Of a stretch of 64,000 nucleotides of DNA, positions 34,301-47,900 are shown in pieces. Location of the stretch: contig NC_134433.1 in NCBI RefSeq assembly GCF_030867145.1, positions 13,095,216 through 13,159,215 on the forward strand. Direction: 5' to 3'. The DNA is from Opisthocomus hoazin (Eukaryota; Chordata; Aves; Opisthocomiformes; Opisthocomidae). Every line of letters starts with the position of its first letter. Position 1 is the stretch's first letter. Below the pieces are notes generated by a model. The model did no database searches. It saw only the letters and a program-made list of their open reading frames with translations, and was not told the DNA's origin. A program made the translations under genes and the position numbers.

Positions 34301-37300
34301 GAAACTGCTGCCAACAGCCCCATTTCCAGGAGAGAAGTCACCATATCTACCTCCGTGATGCCACTGGGAAATCTCATATCAGTCTGCTACACATGGCCAT
34401 TATTTTCTGAGTGAAGAGATACAACAGAAGTTATGTAGAAAAACCACCTGCTCCTTATCCATACATTTTATAGCAGTCAATATTATTATTACTTGCCATG
34501 CTTCAAAATAGTTAGATAGGCATGGATGAAAGTAGACTGAGAACAGTGCAGACTGGTCTGGTGTGAAATGGCACAGCTTTCTATCAGCTGGAAATTTCTT
34601 TAGGAATAGCTTAAATGTTACCAGACAGAGCAATTAGCTAAGAGGCAGTAGCTGGCTAATAAACCTCTATATATGATGTAGCCAGCTAGCCCAAGAAGGG
34701 AAGAAAGATGCAACTGTCTTAATGTGGTTTATACTCACAAAGATGGAACTATTTGGTACGCGTATGTCTTGCATATGTGCGTAAACTGTCGCATAAGTAA
34801 GAAAAATGTTTTCTGTATTAAAGTTTACTTTCTCAGCAGGATAAACAACAGTTTAATGCATGAACAGCACATATTTTCTTGAGCTGAAGCAGTATTTCCT
34901 ACTAGTTTTTGTTGCAGTTTATATTCAAGTTTTAGCAGTATAAAAATACTCTGTTTCCATGTTACAGATGATCCTTAGAGATTTATGTCGCTTCATGTTT
35001 GTCTATCTAGTATTCCTGCTGGGATTTTCTACAGGTAATATCATTCTTAGAGTTATTTTTTGTTGTCTTAAAGAATCTCAGAAAATTTTATTTTTCAAGT
35101 GACTTAGACTTTTTGTTTCCAACTAAAAACTAGCAAATTAACCTAATCACAAAAAAAATCTCTTCACAATAACAATTATGTGTAGTAATTTCATAGAGCT
35201 TTTCATCCCTGGTGTCAAACTGCTTTGCAAAGCTGAATGGAAAAACAGTCATCCTGTATTATATGGATAAAACTGAGACAACACCTTCTGAGAGGGTGTC
35301 AGTTATGGGGCATGTTTTATAGAGCAATTTCACTGGGGACAATGCACTATGAAGATCACACGTCTCACCTTTATGCTCATTTTCATTGCTTGCAGTGGAA
35401 TTATGATCTCAGATTGTATTTTTATCCTGCATACGTGATTCCTCTTTTGCAACAGCTGTGGTGACTTTAATTGAAGATGACAATGAGGGGCAAGACACAA
35501 ATAGCTCTGAATATGCCCGATGCTCCCATGTGAAACGAGGCCGCACATCCTACAATAGTCTGTACTATACCTGCTTGGAGCTTTTCAAGTTCACTATTGG
35601 GATGGGGGACCTGGAGTTCACAGAGAACTACAGGTTCAAGTCTGTGTTTGTTATCCTTTTGGTTCTCTATGTCATCCTTACATACATCCTCCTGCTCAAC
35701 ATGCTTATTGCACTGATGGGGGAAACTGTGAGCAAAATTGCACAGGAGAGCAAGAGCATCTGGAAACTCCAGGTACATTGCTTTTGTGAGGCTACTGTTC
35801 AAGAAAGAGGGTGTGGGAAAGTCGTAAGAAATTTCAGAGAGAATCTTTAGGAATGGACATGTGTCTAAATAGCAGGTCACTGCTTCTTTCTGATTCCCCT
35901 GAACAGTTCAAAAAAAAAAAGTATTTTGGTTCCTTTTCCATGCATATTTGATGTTTTGCCTGAGTATATGTTCCCAGTGTTCCACAGATGTTCAGAATTT
36001 AAGAAAATAAGTACTTTTGTAATTAGAACTATTTGGGCTTTTGGTGATGGAAAATCATGTTCAGAGTATGAAGACAGGGATTATGCAAGGGGAAAGCCAA
36101 TATTTACCAGAATCTTAAAGGCACATCAGCTTTTGTTTGAGTTAAGAAAGGGAACTTCATTATTCTGATGACAGGGCAGTAGTTTAGCATTTTAAATAAC
36201 ATGTTAACAGAGGTGATATTTTAGAGATAGGTTCGATGCCTGCTTTAAGATGGTGACAATGATAAAAGATCAAGGTTTTTAAAATAAAGGCAGAATTCAG
36301 GATTTGTATGACTTTGAAACAGCAGCCTCTCAGTGGTCTGCTTTCTTTTACCTGGTAGAGAGCCATCACGATCTTGGATATTGAAAACAGCTACTTGAAC
36401 TGTTTGGGGCGCTCGTTCCGGTCTGGGAAGCAAGTCTTGGTGGGGGTCACGCCTGACGGCCAAGATGATTACAGATGGTGCTTTAGGTAACCTGTTTGTA
36501 TGTTAAATGAACACACTTTTATAGACAAACAACATTAGAGTATCTGGTAATGGGAAGGAGAACTTTCCCCCTGCAGCACTTCTCTGAAGAGTAGTGCACT
36601 AACACTGTCTACAGTAGTCAGTTTAATCTGTTTTCTGGGTCAGAGCTGAGGCTTGAGAGGTGGCAGTTTGTGATATAAACTCATCCTGGAGTTGTCTGGT
36701 GATCCTTAAAACAGCTAATTGGTTCTGTTGTTCTCTCCCCAGGGTTGAAGAAGTGAACTGGTCCACATGGAATACTAATCTGGGCATAATCAACGAAGAC
36801 CCTGGGTACTCTGGGGATCTCAAACGAAATCCCAGTTACTCTGTTAAGCGTGGCAGAGGTGAGGGTTTCAGGAACCTAAATTGTAGTATGGGCTACATGC
36901 TGGTGATAGAAGCAGCATCAATTGTTAGAGGGTAGTCAATTTTATGCGCTTAATGATAATGGAAGTAGCTAAGTTAATGGCATTTTCAGTCAGCAGAAAA
37001 TGTGAAGGATTAAGTGGGGTTGTTATTCACAGAGCAGTTTTACTCTCTGGAATAGAAGCCCCGTAGATTCATCATTCTGACTGTAGATTTTACAAGGAGA
37101 TAATATGTGTAAATCCTGAGGAGATGGAACAGTGTATGATGGCAGCCAGATAGCCAAGAAGCTCCCTTGGAGGACCCAAACCCTATAGTTTGGGAGCTCA
37201 GCATCCAGCACAGAAGTATTTAACTGTACGATCAGTCTCTGCTGTACTTGCCAGCTGAAATATGGAAAACTCATGGAACAGTATGTGGAAGAAAACCACA

Positions 37301-37584
37301 AAACCCTTTCTTCCTGCATCTTTGTTCTTCCTTCATCAGCTTCCTATTTAAGCCACTTGTATATTTTCCTCTGTTTTGGTGGAGGGGGAAAAAATTAACT
37401 ATTCCTTTCTTTTTTAGTTTCAGGGAAAAACTGGAAAACGTTGGTTCCGCTTTTAAGAGATGGAAGCAGGAGAGAAGAGACTCAAAAACTACCAGAAGAA
37501 GTAAAATTAAAACCTATTTTGGAACCTTATTATGAACCAGAAGATTTCGAGGCATTGAAGGAGTCACTTCCAAAGTCAGTCTGA
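28369..37584 (+). CDS. TRPV1: Transient receptor potential cation channel V1
   Basis: TRPV1 is a plasma-membrane, heat- and acid-gated, calcium-permeable cation channel of nociceptors. Coding exons are 28369-28670, 29223-29389, 29698-29850, 30246-30386, 30880-31178, 31804-31980, 32199-32363, 32637-32732, 33326-33396, 34088-34253, 34968-35034, 35456-35772, 36359-36486, 36743-36858 and 37418-37584. All junctions are GT..AG and in phase, giving 843 residues plus stop, the chicken length. N-terminal ankyrin repeats (for example [13 protein letters not shown]) occupy about residues 110-360. S1-S6 follow (S3 start NSYSEVLFF, S4 [12 protein letters not shown]), then the selectivity filter TIGMGD (648-653), S6 [14 protein letters not shown] and the TRP box IWKLQ (703-707). 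A558 and A578 stand where rat has T550 and E570. The exon 2 donor (GTACCC at 29390) is weak. AATAAA at 37743-37748 is the likely poly(A) signal. Confidence 0.97.
31351..31373 (+). repeat. (TG)n microsatellite in a TRPV1 intron
   Basis: About 11 uninterrupted TG units lie in the intron after the fifth coding exon, away from both splice sites. Confidence 0.95.
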
Positions 37585-38387
37585 TGTTATTTTATTTTTA
37601 AGAAGGACGTTAATTCTAATTGCCTATGTTGGTCCTCGCAAGCAGGGCAATTAAAGCACTTCATTCATAAGAACAGGGATTTATGGAAAAAGGTCAGAGG
37701 ACTTAGGAAATTAGTGTGTGCAAGGATTCATTGAGTATACTAAATAAACTACTTGTTGTTTAAGCTCATGTCTTCATGGTTATTTTTAATATAAGTCTGC
37801 AAGAAATTGTCTGTACTACTTGGTTTATATTTACTTGGCTAGACATATGCATCCAGGCTGTCTCATGAAGTGTTAGAAACAGTTCCCATAGTTTGGGGTT
37901 ATTTTTGTTTTGTTTTATAAATAAATACATTGAGAATTTCCCACACTTTAGAGCTGTCTGTAAGGCAGTGAGCCCTTTTTTAGTGCAGATTTTTTTCCAG
38001 TCTTCATCCATTTCTTTTACTCTTTGAAAGTCCTCATGCATTTCTGAGATCTGAGCTGACATTTGCATTGTTAGCTAACAGGAGCTTCACTAAGTTTTGC
38101 AGGTTGATGCAAGTGGCCAGTGATGGTGGATATTCTGTTGATAATACGAAAATAACAAAAGTGCCTATAGAAAAATTGTTATCACTTGACACCCTGTACA
38201 TAGTGGATTTTATATCTTCTGTCTGCTTTTAGATTCTCTTGCTTTTAAAAGTATTTTGTGATCAGCTACAGGCCTTGATTTTGTGACTTTGCAGCCTCAA
38301 AAACTAACCAACCAAACTATTATGAAATGAAGAGGAGTGATAATAGAGCAGTAAAAATCACCAAGAACCCAGAGGTATGTTCCTCTG

Positions 38388-38690
38388 AGGAAAGTTTCTT
38401 GGAAAAGAGATAAATAAATGGGGACACAGTGAAAGAATACAAAATAATGAGTGATCTGGAGATGTTGTTACTCTTTTCTCATAACACAAGAACAAATATA
38501 CTCTGTGAAATTTTAAAGGTTGAATAGTCAAAATCAATGAAATAAATGTTTCTCTTACACTGTCTGAGTAAAGTCCAGAATTCACAGTTATTGTTACTGA
38601 GGCTAAAAGCTTAACAAGGTCCCAAATTTGACATTTATTTAGATAACAGATGAACTTTGCACAAAGTAAGAGGTAGTGGTTATAGAGAAT
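38388..38690 (+). mobile_element. Old CR1-type LINE fragment (relic)
   Basis: The plus strand reads like a worn copy of the 3' part of an older amniote CR1. Landmarks in order are TTCTTGGAAAAGAGATAA, TACAAAATAATGAGTG, TTCTCATAACACAAGAAC, ATGAAATAAATGTTTCTCTT, CAGAATTCACAGTTATTG and GAGGCTAAAAGCTTAAC, then GACATTTATTTAGATAACA. Each matches, with changes, the recalled consensus blocks (CTTGGAAAAGAGACGACT, CATAACACAAGAACCAGG, GCCAAAAGTATAACTGGGTT and so on) and they come in the right order. Divergence is far greater than in the CR1 in CTNS, so it is much older. The boundaries are estimates. Confidence 0.6.
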
Positions 38691-41600
38691 ATATGTTTCA
38701 AAGGTCAGATGTATAATAATGTATAACAAAAAAATACAGAAGTTTTTATTCTTGACTTTGACAGCAACAACAGGAGGAAAGAAATGTGGTGCTGCAAATC
38801 CATCTGGCTGGACTAACAAAGAGAATCGGGAAAAGTATCTGAGAGAGAAAATAGGCAGATATTCCAAAACTACAGATAGGACCCCTGGAAAGCAAGGAAA
38901 GAATAGGAAGAACTTTGGCATCCTCATGAAAAGTGGCTGTACAGGAAGGAACTAAGGATAAGAAAATTTATCTTATAGACAGCTGGCCCAGTATTTCAAG
39001 TGCTGGACCTGTGCAGCTGTGTTGGGCAAGAAAAGGTAAATTGTTTTACCTTCTTTTCTTGTTATGTATCACTAAAGCACTTAGACTTAACACCCTTTAA
39101 TGCGCAAGTATAGCGTGCATATGCAACTATCCTTCAGCCAACAAGGTTTTTAACCATGGGTTTTAGTTTGAGCATGTGCACTGTTTCTGTGGTTGCGTTT
39201 GAAGTACAATTGTGCTAAAGCACTTCTGTGAAATGGGGCCAGAGTGCACAGCCTTTGCCAGGGAAAGACCGTCATGCTTGGCCTGTGACGCATCCAAAGA
39301 CTGTGGTCGGACAACATGCATATGAGTCATTGAAGTTGAAAAGTGGTATGCTGGAGGGGTCAGCAGCAAATTATGGGGAAAATTGGAAATCAAAGACATA
39401 GAAAATTGAGCCAGCCTTTGAAAGGTCATTTTCATCAATACATTTGCATTTAGTAAGATACTAAAACATTCACTATTCTTGAAGTAATTAGTATCTTTAT
39501 GTACAGACTGCCCTTCACTGCCAACACTGTTAGATGAAGTTTTGGGTTGTTTGACATCAGTTCTTTTACTGGGGTCAGGATTTCTCACAGTGCTCCTTTC
39601 TCATAGGGTACTACAGCAATATATTTCAACAATATCTTCAAGCATCCAGATGCTGTATTTGAAATAGTAGCACCATCTAGAGGACTAATAATCCTTGTTT
39701 CTTTTGTTAACATCATTCAGGTCAAACGTAGTTTGTAGGGTATAACCAGAGAAACTTGCCAAAGGATTTGAAAGAAATGACTGAAAAAAAAAAATCAGAA
39801 TTTGAACCCAACAAGCTTTGTCTCTGGTGGACAGGGAAACCACAGAGAATGGTCAAAGCAGGCATATTCAGTTTCATACCGTTACAAAGGTGTGTCTCTA
39901 AACACCTGGTAGCAGTCTCTATAGGTTCCACTCAGGACTTCATTGTCCTCCATGCTGAACATGGCAAGAGACAGTCCACATGTAAAACATGTACAGCAAA
40001 GTAGACAAGACAGGCTGAGACAGTGAAATAATTTATTATTAAAACTATCAAGAATAAATGTAGAAAGGGTCTGACCAGAAAAACGTAGTTGATTGTCTCC
40101 ATGCCTTTGTGTGCCAGGGCAAATTTATGCTTGAAAGCACACTAGGATCATGATGTAGCCGGAAAGCATTCATGAAATGTCTGTATTGCCTGTGAGGGAT
40201 CTATTTCTCTGATAATTATCAGCCTGGGTAGAGACCTGATCCATTGCTTAAATTCTGCCTTGATTTACATCAAGTGCCTGTCCAGAAGGATCGGTCAGCT
40301 GCCCTGGGTAACCTAAACATAATATAGACCTATGCCTTCCCGTCCCTTTTTGCTCCAACAAGAACACAAAGATTGCAAGGGACGTCTTAATAAAAAACTG
40401 AAATGCTAGAATTCAGAGTGGAAAATTTACATCAGTATAATACTGTGGTTAAAAATGTAAATGCCCTATATTTGTGGGATAGGGTGGTGCTGGTGGGTTT
40501 TTTGGTTGCATTTTTTAAATCCCTGAGTCTTCTCTGGGAAGCAAACAAAATTATCCCACTTCTCTAGAGTGAGTTATTACTAACCTCTCAGAATTTCCAG
40601 CTATATCATCACTCAGTAACTGCAATGGGCAGAAATTTGTTTCCCGCAGATGGGGAGGTATAGCTTGGCAGTGACTCCAACCCAGTGTCGCCCACATTTA
40701 TTCAGACTCAGCTGGCCAGGGCTCTGTTTGCCACAGTTTACTTCCTTCATCTGCATTCCTCCTAGGTGCATAGAATAGCTGTTGGAAATCAAGGTGCATC
40801 TCTGTTCAGGCAGACTGGGTGCGATGCCTGCAGGGGACATACAGGCAGAGATCATGTGTCATTCTTACAGTGGAGGGATGCGACTAACCCCCAGGGAAGA
40901 GAGGTGGCTTGTCAGGAAGTATTTTTGCTTCAAAAATAGCTTTGCTAGGACCAGCACCTTTCTGTTCCTACTGCTACACACCTCCACTGGCTGAGGAGGA
41001 GCATGGCTTTGCAATAAATTATCTTTACTTGGGTTGTTCTGTGGAGGTTCTGCTCACTTTGGCAGACATATTTTGCATGGCCTTGCAGAATCCATGTCTT
41101 GAGCACTTGGGGAGTTACTTAGTTTGAAGTTTGTGTAATTATTTCACACTGAATATGGTTAGAAACAGCACATGATTCCCATGCTATTCCTTGAGGCTTG
41201 CAGGTGGTAAAAATCTGTCCTCTCACAGTTATTAGTCACATTAATTTGTGTCCACACTAAGTGCTTAATAAGAGATGATCAGGTTTGACAAATGTATATA
41301 TCCACCAGCTTCCGATAACCTCACTGGCTCAAAAGCAAAAGAATTGAAGACTGTTGATATGCTTATCTCCTGTTTGTGGGTGATGACTGTAATTAGCAAC
41401 GACTGCAAATGTGTGTGGGATGGGAGATAGCAAGAACAGGTGAGCTGCACAAGGGTAAGTTGGGCTGCAATTCACGTGGAGTTGAAAATGGATTGATGAA
41501 CACTTGCAAAAGCAAAAACATGATCTCAGTATTTTACAACATTGCCATACCTGAGATGCAGCTTGTCTAGTCAGACATGTAAACTGAACTGTTGTGTCTT

Positions 41601-41769
41601 CCAAACTCCAATAATTTCTGAATTAGTTGAGCATATACCTGAAAAACTTGGAGCCACACAGCCTGTTGTTTGTGTGCACTCATTTTTCCCCTCTGCAACA
41701 GCTGGCATTAGAGTCTGAATAGCCCTTGTCCTAATTAAACATTAATATTAATCCCTTCTCAGGCAGCAC

Positions 41770-41920
41770 ATGGGTAGGTTTTAGTGGGGTCCACGGAAGC
41801 CCCCAGGGCCCACAAGAGGGCCCCCAAGCCGTGTGCAGGGATGCTGCCTTCTCCCTCTTTGGGGACCCCAGAACTGACCTGGCCCGGGAAAGCCCCTCTC
41901 CCTCCAACGCCACTGTCTTG
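41770..41920. other. Short GC-rich patch in the AT-rich spacer
   Basis: About 150 bases are clearly GC-rich (for example CCCCCAGGGCCCACAAGAGG) with few CpGs, flanked on both sides by AT-rich DNA. The short open frames through it on both strands show no known motif. It could be an old repeat fragment, a UTR exon or a regulatory element; I cannot tell which. Confidence 0.3.
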
Positions 41921-44900
41921 CTTTGCTGCCTCTGATCAGATTTGTTATGCAGAATCATATTTATCTTTGCCAAATACCAGCTAATCCTGTCACTCTTCTG
42001 TGGCGTCTGTAGCACACTAGCACATTACTCAGTCATGCATCTTTGCTGGAGTCCTCAGTACTGAAAAATCCACAAAGTGTGTGCCCAGCAAGTGCTGCTG
42101 TGCTACAAAACACAGGGCATCCTGCCAACCTGATAACCTTAAGGGATAAAGCCAGTGGACTCAGGTTCTGATGTTTTCAGAACCCCATCAGTAGGAATTT
42201 TGTACAGAGTTTTTGAGCAAATTATCATCGTAAATCTTCCAAACTCAAAAAATCCATGTACATTAAAAATCTCAGACAAGCTGATGTTCCGAGCAGCCCA
42301 CTATCAGCCAGTGTCTTGGATATTTAACATCAGCTTGCATGTTTTGGTGCACTGAAGAGAATCCTCTTGCAGTGGAAAGTACTTCTTACAAGTCTTTCTT
42401 GCTCCATTAGGCAACAGGCATGGATTTACTAGGGCCTGGGAGGAAGAGGTCTTAATTGACGCTGCCAGATGCAGCATAGACATCCTGGATCTTCTTGATG
42501 TGGTTACAGGGCTCTCAAGTGCTTTCCATTACCCACGCTGTGCAGACTGGGATTACTTCTGACTCCGTAATAGTTTCCATAGGCAAAATATGGACCCAAT
42601 TTCTCCTACATCAGATGTCAAACTGTACAAAGCACTTCAAAACACATGGTGGAGAGTACCCTGTTTCTGTGGGAAGGAGGGGAAATCAACCAAATGACCT
42701 CGTTGGACTTGTCTCTTTCTGGGGTGTTTATGATACTGTGGTAGAGCTACATCACGATTAGTAACATTTCCTGTTTCAATATGCTGGCAATGAGTGGACA
42801 TGAGGAGACGTGAACGTTTACAGGATCACCAAGGTTTTCAGACTTCGTCATCGTCCAGAAGAGTACTTCTTGGTCATTGTTATAATCAGCCTTTAACATC
42901 AACATTTTAGTCAGTGGAATGTTGGTTTGAAAACTCATGTCACCTAGAATTGCCATTTCAGCTGGCTGCTCCACAGCCAGCAAGAGCAACTCCCAATTAC
43001 TGGAACTGGAAGGAAGTGTCCTACTCACTCGGCCAGTAAGAGCAGTTTTAAGCCATGTCACTAAGTCAAAGTCATTTGTTTCCAAGCTGACATGGTAGGT
43101 TTAGCCCAGAGATTTCCCCTTATTCTGAAGGAGCATGCAGATAATGAACCACCCAGAGAAAAGGAATCGTGTCCTCAGTTCCTGTTAGAGCAGAAAAGCC
43201 AAGAATATTTAATTGCATAGAGGAAGACACAAGGAAAACAATGTCCCTCGTTATCAGAAAGATATAGAAAAGTGGAGCTTTGGGCTGGAAATAGGTAGAG
43301 GGTTCTCAAGAGACTGATTTGCAAGGTCGAATGGAAAGTTAGCTATATCTCAGCTGGTGCTATATATGCTATATAGGCTGGTTCTGAATACCAGAAAATT
43401 GAAGCATTGACAAAGAAAGGAGATGATTTGTATAATAAAAGGGGTTTTAATAAGAATAATGGGTTGAAACTGAGACAGGGAAAATATATCCTGAAAAGAT
43501 TATTTTTCTGTGGTGCACATATAATGTAAGTCTGCCCAAAGAACTCCTTTTGGAAACACTGGAAGTTTCAAACTTCAGTCCACGTGAACAAATATATCCA
43601 ATGCCACGTGGCTGAAGCAATGTGGGACCTGCAGGTTTTAGCTCTCTTATTTTAGGGAACCAATGTATCTGAGGGTTTATTTCAAGTGGTAGATGTTCAC
43701 CTTCGATTCTGCTTCACTTATGTCACAGAAAGAGCTTGACAAAAAGTGGAAGGGGCCTGTAGGGATTTTATTTTGTTAGTGAGTGTCTCATATGCTGCTA
43801 CAGTTGATGTAAAGTTTAGCTCTCAGTGTAAAACCTGATAGTGGATGAATTGTTGTTCCTTTCATAATATTTACACGTCTAACGAGATCTTTGGAGGAAG
43901 GGGAAAGAACTATTCCCCAGATTTAGATGGATGAGACAGATAAAAATCTTTTTCTTTTAAAAAGGGAGGTTTGATGTTCTTAAAATCAAGTGACTGAACT
44001 GTTAGTTCAACTTGAAATTATTATAACATAAAGGTTCCTTCCCACTTTTGGTGATCACCCTCCAAAAACTACTTGAGTGAAACAGTGGCAGTACAGACTT
44101 CAGGAAAAAAATGTAGCATATAGGTGGGGCACACTTTCTTCACGGTGTATCCCTTGAGGCGTTTTCATGTTGCTTAATTCCCCTGCACTGCTAAGCATTA
44201 CCAGAAACTATGCGCCACAAGTGAAGATTTACTAAGGGTACAAACTCACGCTGAAATAGTTGGAGAACAGCCCTGATCTAGTTGGGACTGTGAGGCTCAG
44301 AACAGTCAAGCAGAGTTTGTGCTTTGAAAGACCTCAGTGAAGTGTTACGTGTTGTTTCATGCAGGAGACCTGGCACCCTCCTGCGTGACTGTGAAGTGAG
44401 AACCAGTAAAAGTAAAAAGTGCCTATCTCATGGTCTTAAAACTAGCCTCAAAAGTGTGCATTCCCATGCGAGCCTCCCCACTGACCATGTATAGCCTGTG
44501 ACCTACAGCACCAGCAGACAGTACATGCACACAGGACAGGGACAAGAAGTGCCCAACACCCCACACATCGATGGAGTGATCACTGGCAAAGGTCTTTGTA
44601 GGTTTGCATTGTTTCATTTTGCCTTGAGGGTGGTAAGGGACACTAACAGTAGCACAGACACAGGAAAAGACACAGAAAAATAGCAACAAGTTGATTTTTA
44701 TTGCACTGATTCCAACTCATTCACGACTGAGCCCACCCCTGCCTAGGAAAGTGGCCACAGGTGCAGGAAATAAGGAGATTCAGGTGGAAGTGAGCTCGCT
44801 GTCAGGTGGAGAAAGAGTATAATAAGGGAGGCAGTCTTGTTTCTTTGGTGATGTGGGTGGAGGTGGAGATGTGGAGTTAGGTTAATGTCTGTTATTTTGT

Positions 44901-47900
44901 TATCTTAGTGTATGTATTGGAATAGCCTCTGTGAGCTCTAGCAATGGTTCAGCAGGGTACTGCTATGCTGAGTACTACTCAAATACAGAATGTAAATGTC
45001 TATGTTCCTAAGCTTAGCTATAGAAAGACAGGCAGACTGAGGAGTGTCATGAGCAGTGTTACTCATTGTGATGGGTAGGAGTTCTCAGGGCATCAGTGCT
45101 GTAGCTGGGGAAAGCTGCTTGAGTTGGGGGAATAAGAAATAATTAGGGTGCTTGGTTGTTGGGTAATTTTGACAGTCCCAACAATAATGTTGTTCTTTTA
45201 GTGCACCAGGCTTATGTCTCTTTTTTATATTTGCCTGAGTGAAAGAATTAGCTGCATAGTGACATAGTTGCAGGGAATATATTTGTGATGGAGGCTCCAG
45301 TAACTCTTCTCTATCCTTCTGTGAATGGGACTATTCTTTTATGGGAGGAATCTCTGGGGAATGAAGTCTCCATGCATGTATGTTATGCAAATGTGCATAA
45401 CAGTATTGCTAAAGAGGCTGACTGGTCCCTGCAGTCTGGACTGTACCAACTGGTAAGTGATATCCCAGTATTTTCCTGGAATGCTTTTCCACAAGGCTGT
45501 TTGTTGTTAGGTGATAGTCAAATGCTTACAGGCTAATTAATTTCTCTGTTGCTTAGCTGTACAAACCAATCTCTTATCTCACAGTTTATGAGCATAACAT
45601 TGAAATATTTATAAGTACTATTCAGTTGTCTGGAGTGGTGTGAAAAGCTCTTCATACATGTGTGTAGCAGCACACACATGATTCTAGAACAAGTTAAACT
45701 GTGATTGGAGGAATGAGGAGGGTACTATAGCAGAGGTAATGGTGCTGAAGCTATGTACAAAGAGCAGTCAGGAGTATGCTCTGAATCTGAGAATGTTTGT
45801 TACTTGGGATATAGCACAGTGTGTGTGTCTGAAAGTGTTAGCATCATTAAAAAAAAAACTCAGTACTGACTTTTACTGATTTTCAAAGTTCCTTGCTTTT
45901 CACCTCTCAGAGTAAGAGTAGTTAAATAGTGAGAAATAGAAATCTTGTTTAGATATAATCTATAAAACAAGGAATGATTTGGTGAAAATTATAATTATTA
46001 AAACAGTCTAAATCATTTACAGAATTGACTAAATATATCCATGTCTCTAAAATGGGGAAATGCTGACATGTATTAAAAGATGATTTTTCATTTGGGATGA
46101 TACTTATATTGAAATATTGTGAAAACAGAAAAGCAACCTTTAAAAAGCAATGTGTGTCTCTGAATTCACGTAGAATTCTATGTGATGACAGACTTCCATT
46201 CTTTTGTAGGGGAGAATGAGAGACAGTAACACTGATCTATTAAGCTATAGTTGTTACATCATTTTTCCCTTATAAAGTTTGTTTAAAATGCCCTGAGAAG
46301 CCAAGTGCTGAGAATCAAGGTCAATCTGTCAATTTAAGATGGGATGATGTATCTTTTTTTCTGATACAGTATTTTCTGGGAACATAAAAAAAGATCTGTT
46401 GCAAGGGAGACAACTGAGTGGTTATCATAACTGACTGAAGAGAAATCAGTAACATGAAACCTCTTAATGATGGGGACTGAATATGTACCAGGAAAATCTG
46501 ACTCCTAAAATCAAGAGTTCAGTATTAGCAAGCAAGCTTTGCCTTGCTACAGCCTCACCCCCTGCGGAAAGGCTGCAGCATTTACACTCTCTTAAAACAC
46601 AAGACTGGCAGCAAAGCAGCCTTTCTGAGCTCTGGCTGGGGTACCAGTGTGACCATGCTGTTTTGACTTTCCTGTTCTTTCCTACTTCCTTCTCTCTGTC
46701 TGGTTAAAAGTTAGCTGGAAAAACTGTGGCAAAATGGTAGTATCTTACCTGTCTTACCATACCTTACAGAAGTACATCTTCATGCGGTTTTTCAACATAA
46801 ACTATACTACTAGCATTAAATGCATACACATTCTTTTAAAACTGTAGTCTCTATGGGATGTCTTGTGGATTCTTCCCACAACAGATCAACAACTCTGAAC
46901 ACTTTCCACAGCAACAAAGAGAATTTAAATGTACTTCTTCCACAGTGAAAAATCATGAAAGATTCTTGTGAATCAATTAAACGCTATGCTCAGGCAAATT
47001 GGGCTGCTACTGGTAGTTGGCATGCACAGTGTTTTTATACTTCAGCTGTGGATTATTTTTAAGGAGCTTGGGGAGTGGAATGCTGACCATAAGTAATTTA
47101 CAATTATCCTTGCTGTTACCTGTTAAAAATGCTTTTTAGACAATGGCATTTCCCCTTAGCAGCTCCCCATTGGGGTACTGAAAATCACCGAATTAAATAT
47201 AAAATCTGAGTAACTTTTAATGCCGGTTTGACTGGGATCATGTCATGTATCAGCAGAACAGAAAATGCAGCTCCGACTCGCTGGTGTCAGATGGCAGATC
47301 TCCAAATGTTCAATACCTCCCATCTGGGGTTTCCTTCATCTTGTTCATTTTGGTTGCTAGTGAGTCTAGCACTTGCTAGAAAAACAAAATAATGAATGCC
47401 AAATAGGGCTTCTGCTGTTTATTTGTACTGTGCCGACTGTGCAAAGCTAATGTTTTCAAGTAATTTTTCGTAGGAGATGCGTGTCTAGTTATTAATGTTC
47501 TTGACCTTTATGGCATGTCTGTTAGTAACTGAAGCAGCTGGTAACTGCTGTAAAGCTCTATAGAGTCTTCTGCACAGCCATGGTACGGCCTATTGCAAAA
47601 CCCTCCACGGCTTCTGAAAAATGCTAGCCTTGTCAGAAGTCTTAGGGTGGAGCAGGTCTGGGAACATAAAGGTTAAGCAGGTTAATGATTAAAACTGTAA
47701 GAAATGTTTGGACAGATGTGACTTAATGTAGTTCTGCCTCTCATTTCCTGACTCTTAAGTCCGCCCTTAAAAATAGCTCAGTTCAGGCTCAAAACACCTA
47801 TGTGCAGCATGTGATGTTCTTGTCTGTTTCAGGAAGATTAGCTAGAAGCAGTCTGGGCTTATGTTTCCTAAGTCTGTCAAAGGTACAGAGAAGGCCACAC

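Noticed and set aside
38358-38927. 189-codon minus-strand frame
   Set aside because: The translation is Phe/Leu/Ile-rich, antisense to an A-rich region and partly to the old CR1 relic. No domain or splice support is visible.
39163-39588. 141-codon minus-strand frame
   Set aside because: It is moderately long for AT-rich DNA but has no recognisable motif, no promoter and no splice context. I could not distinguish it from chance.
42747-43085. 112-codon minus-strand frame
   Set aside because: No family recognised and no supporting signals. It is within the length expected by chance over 16 kb of spacer.
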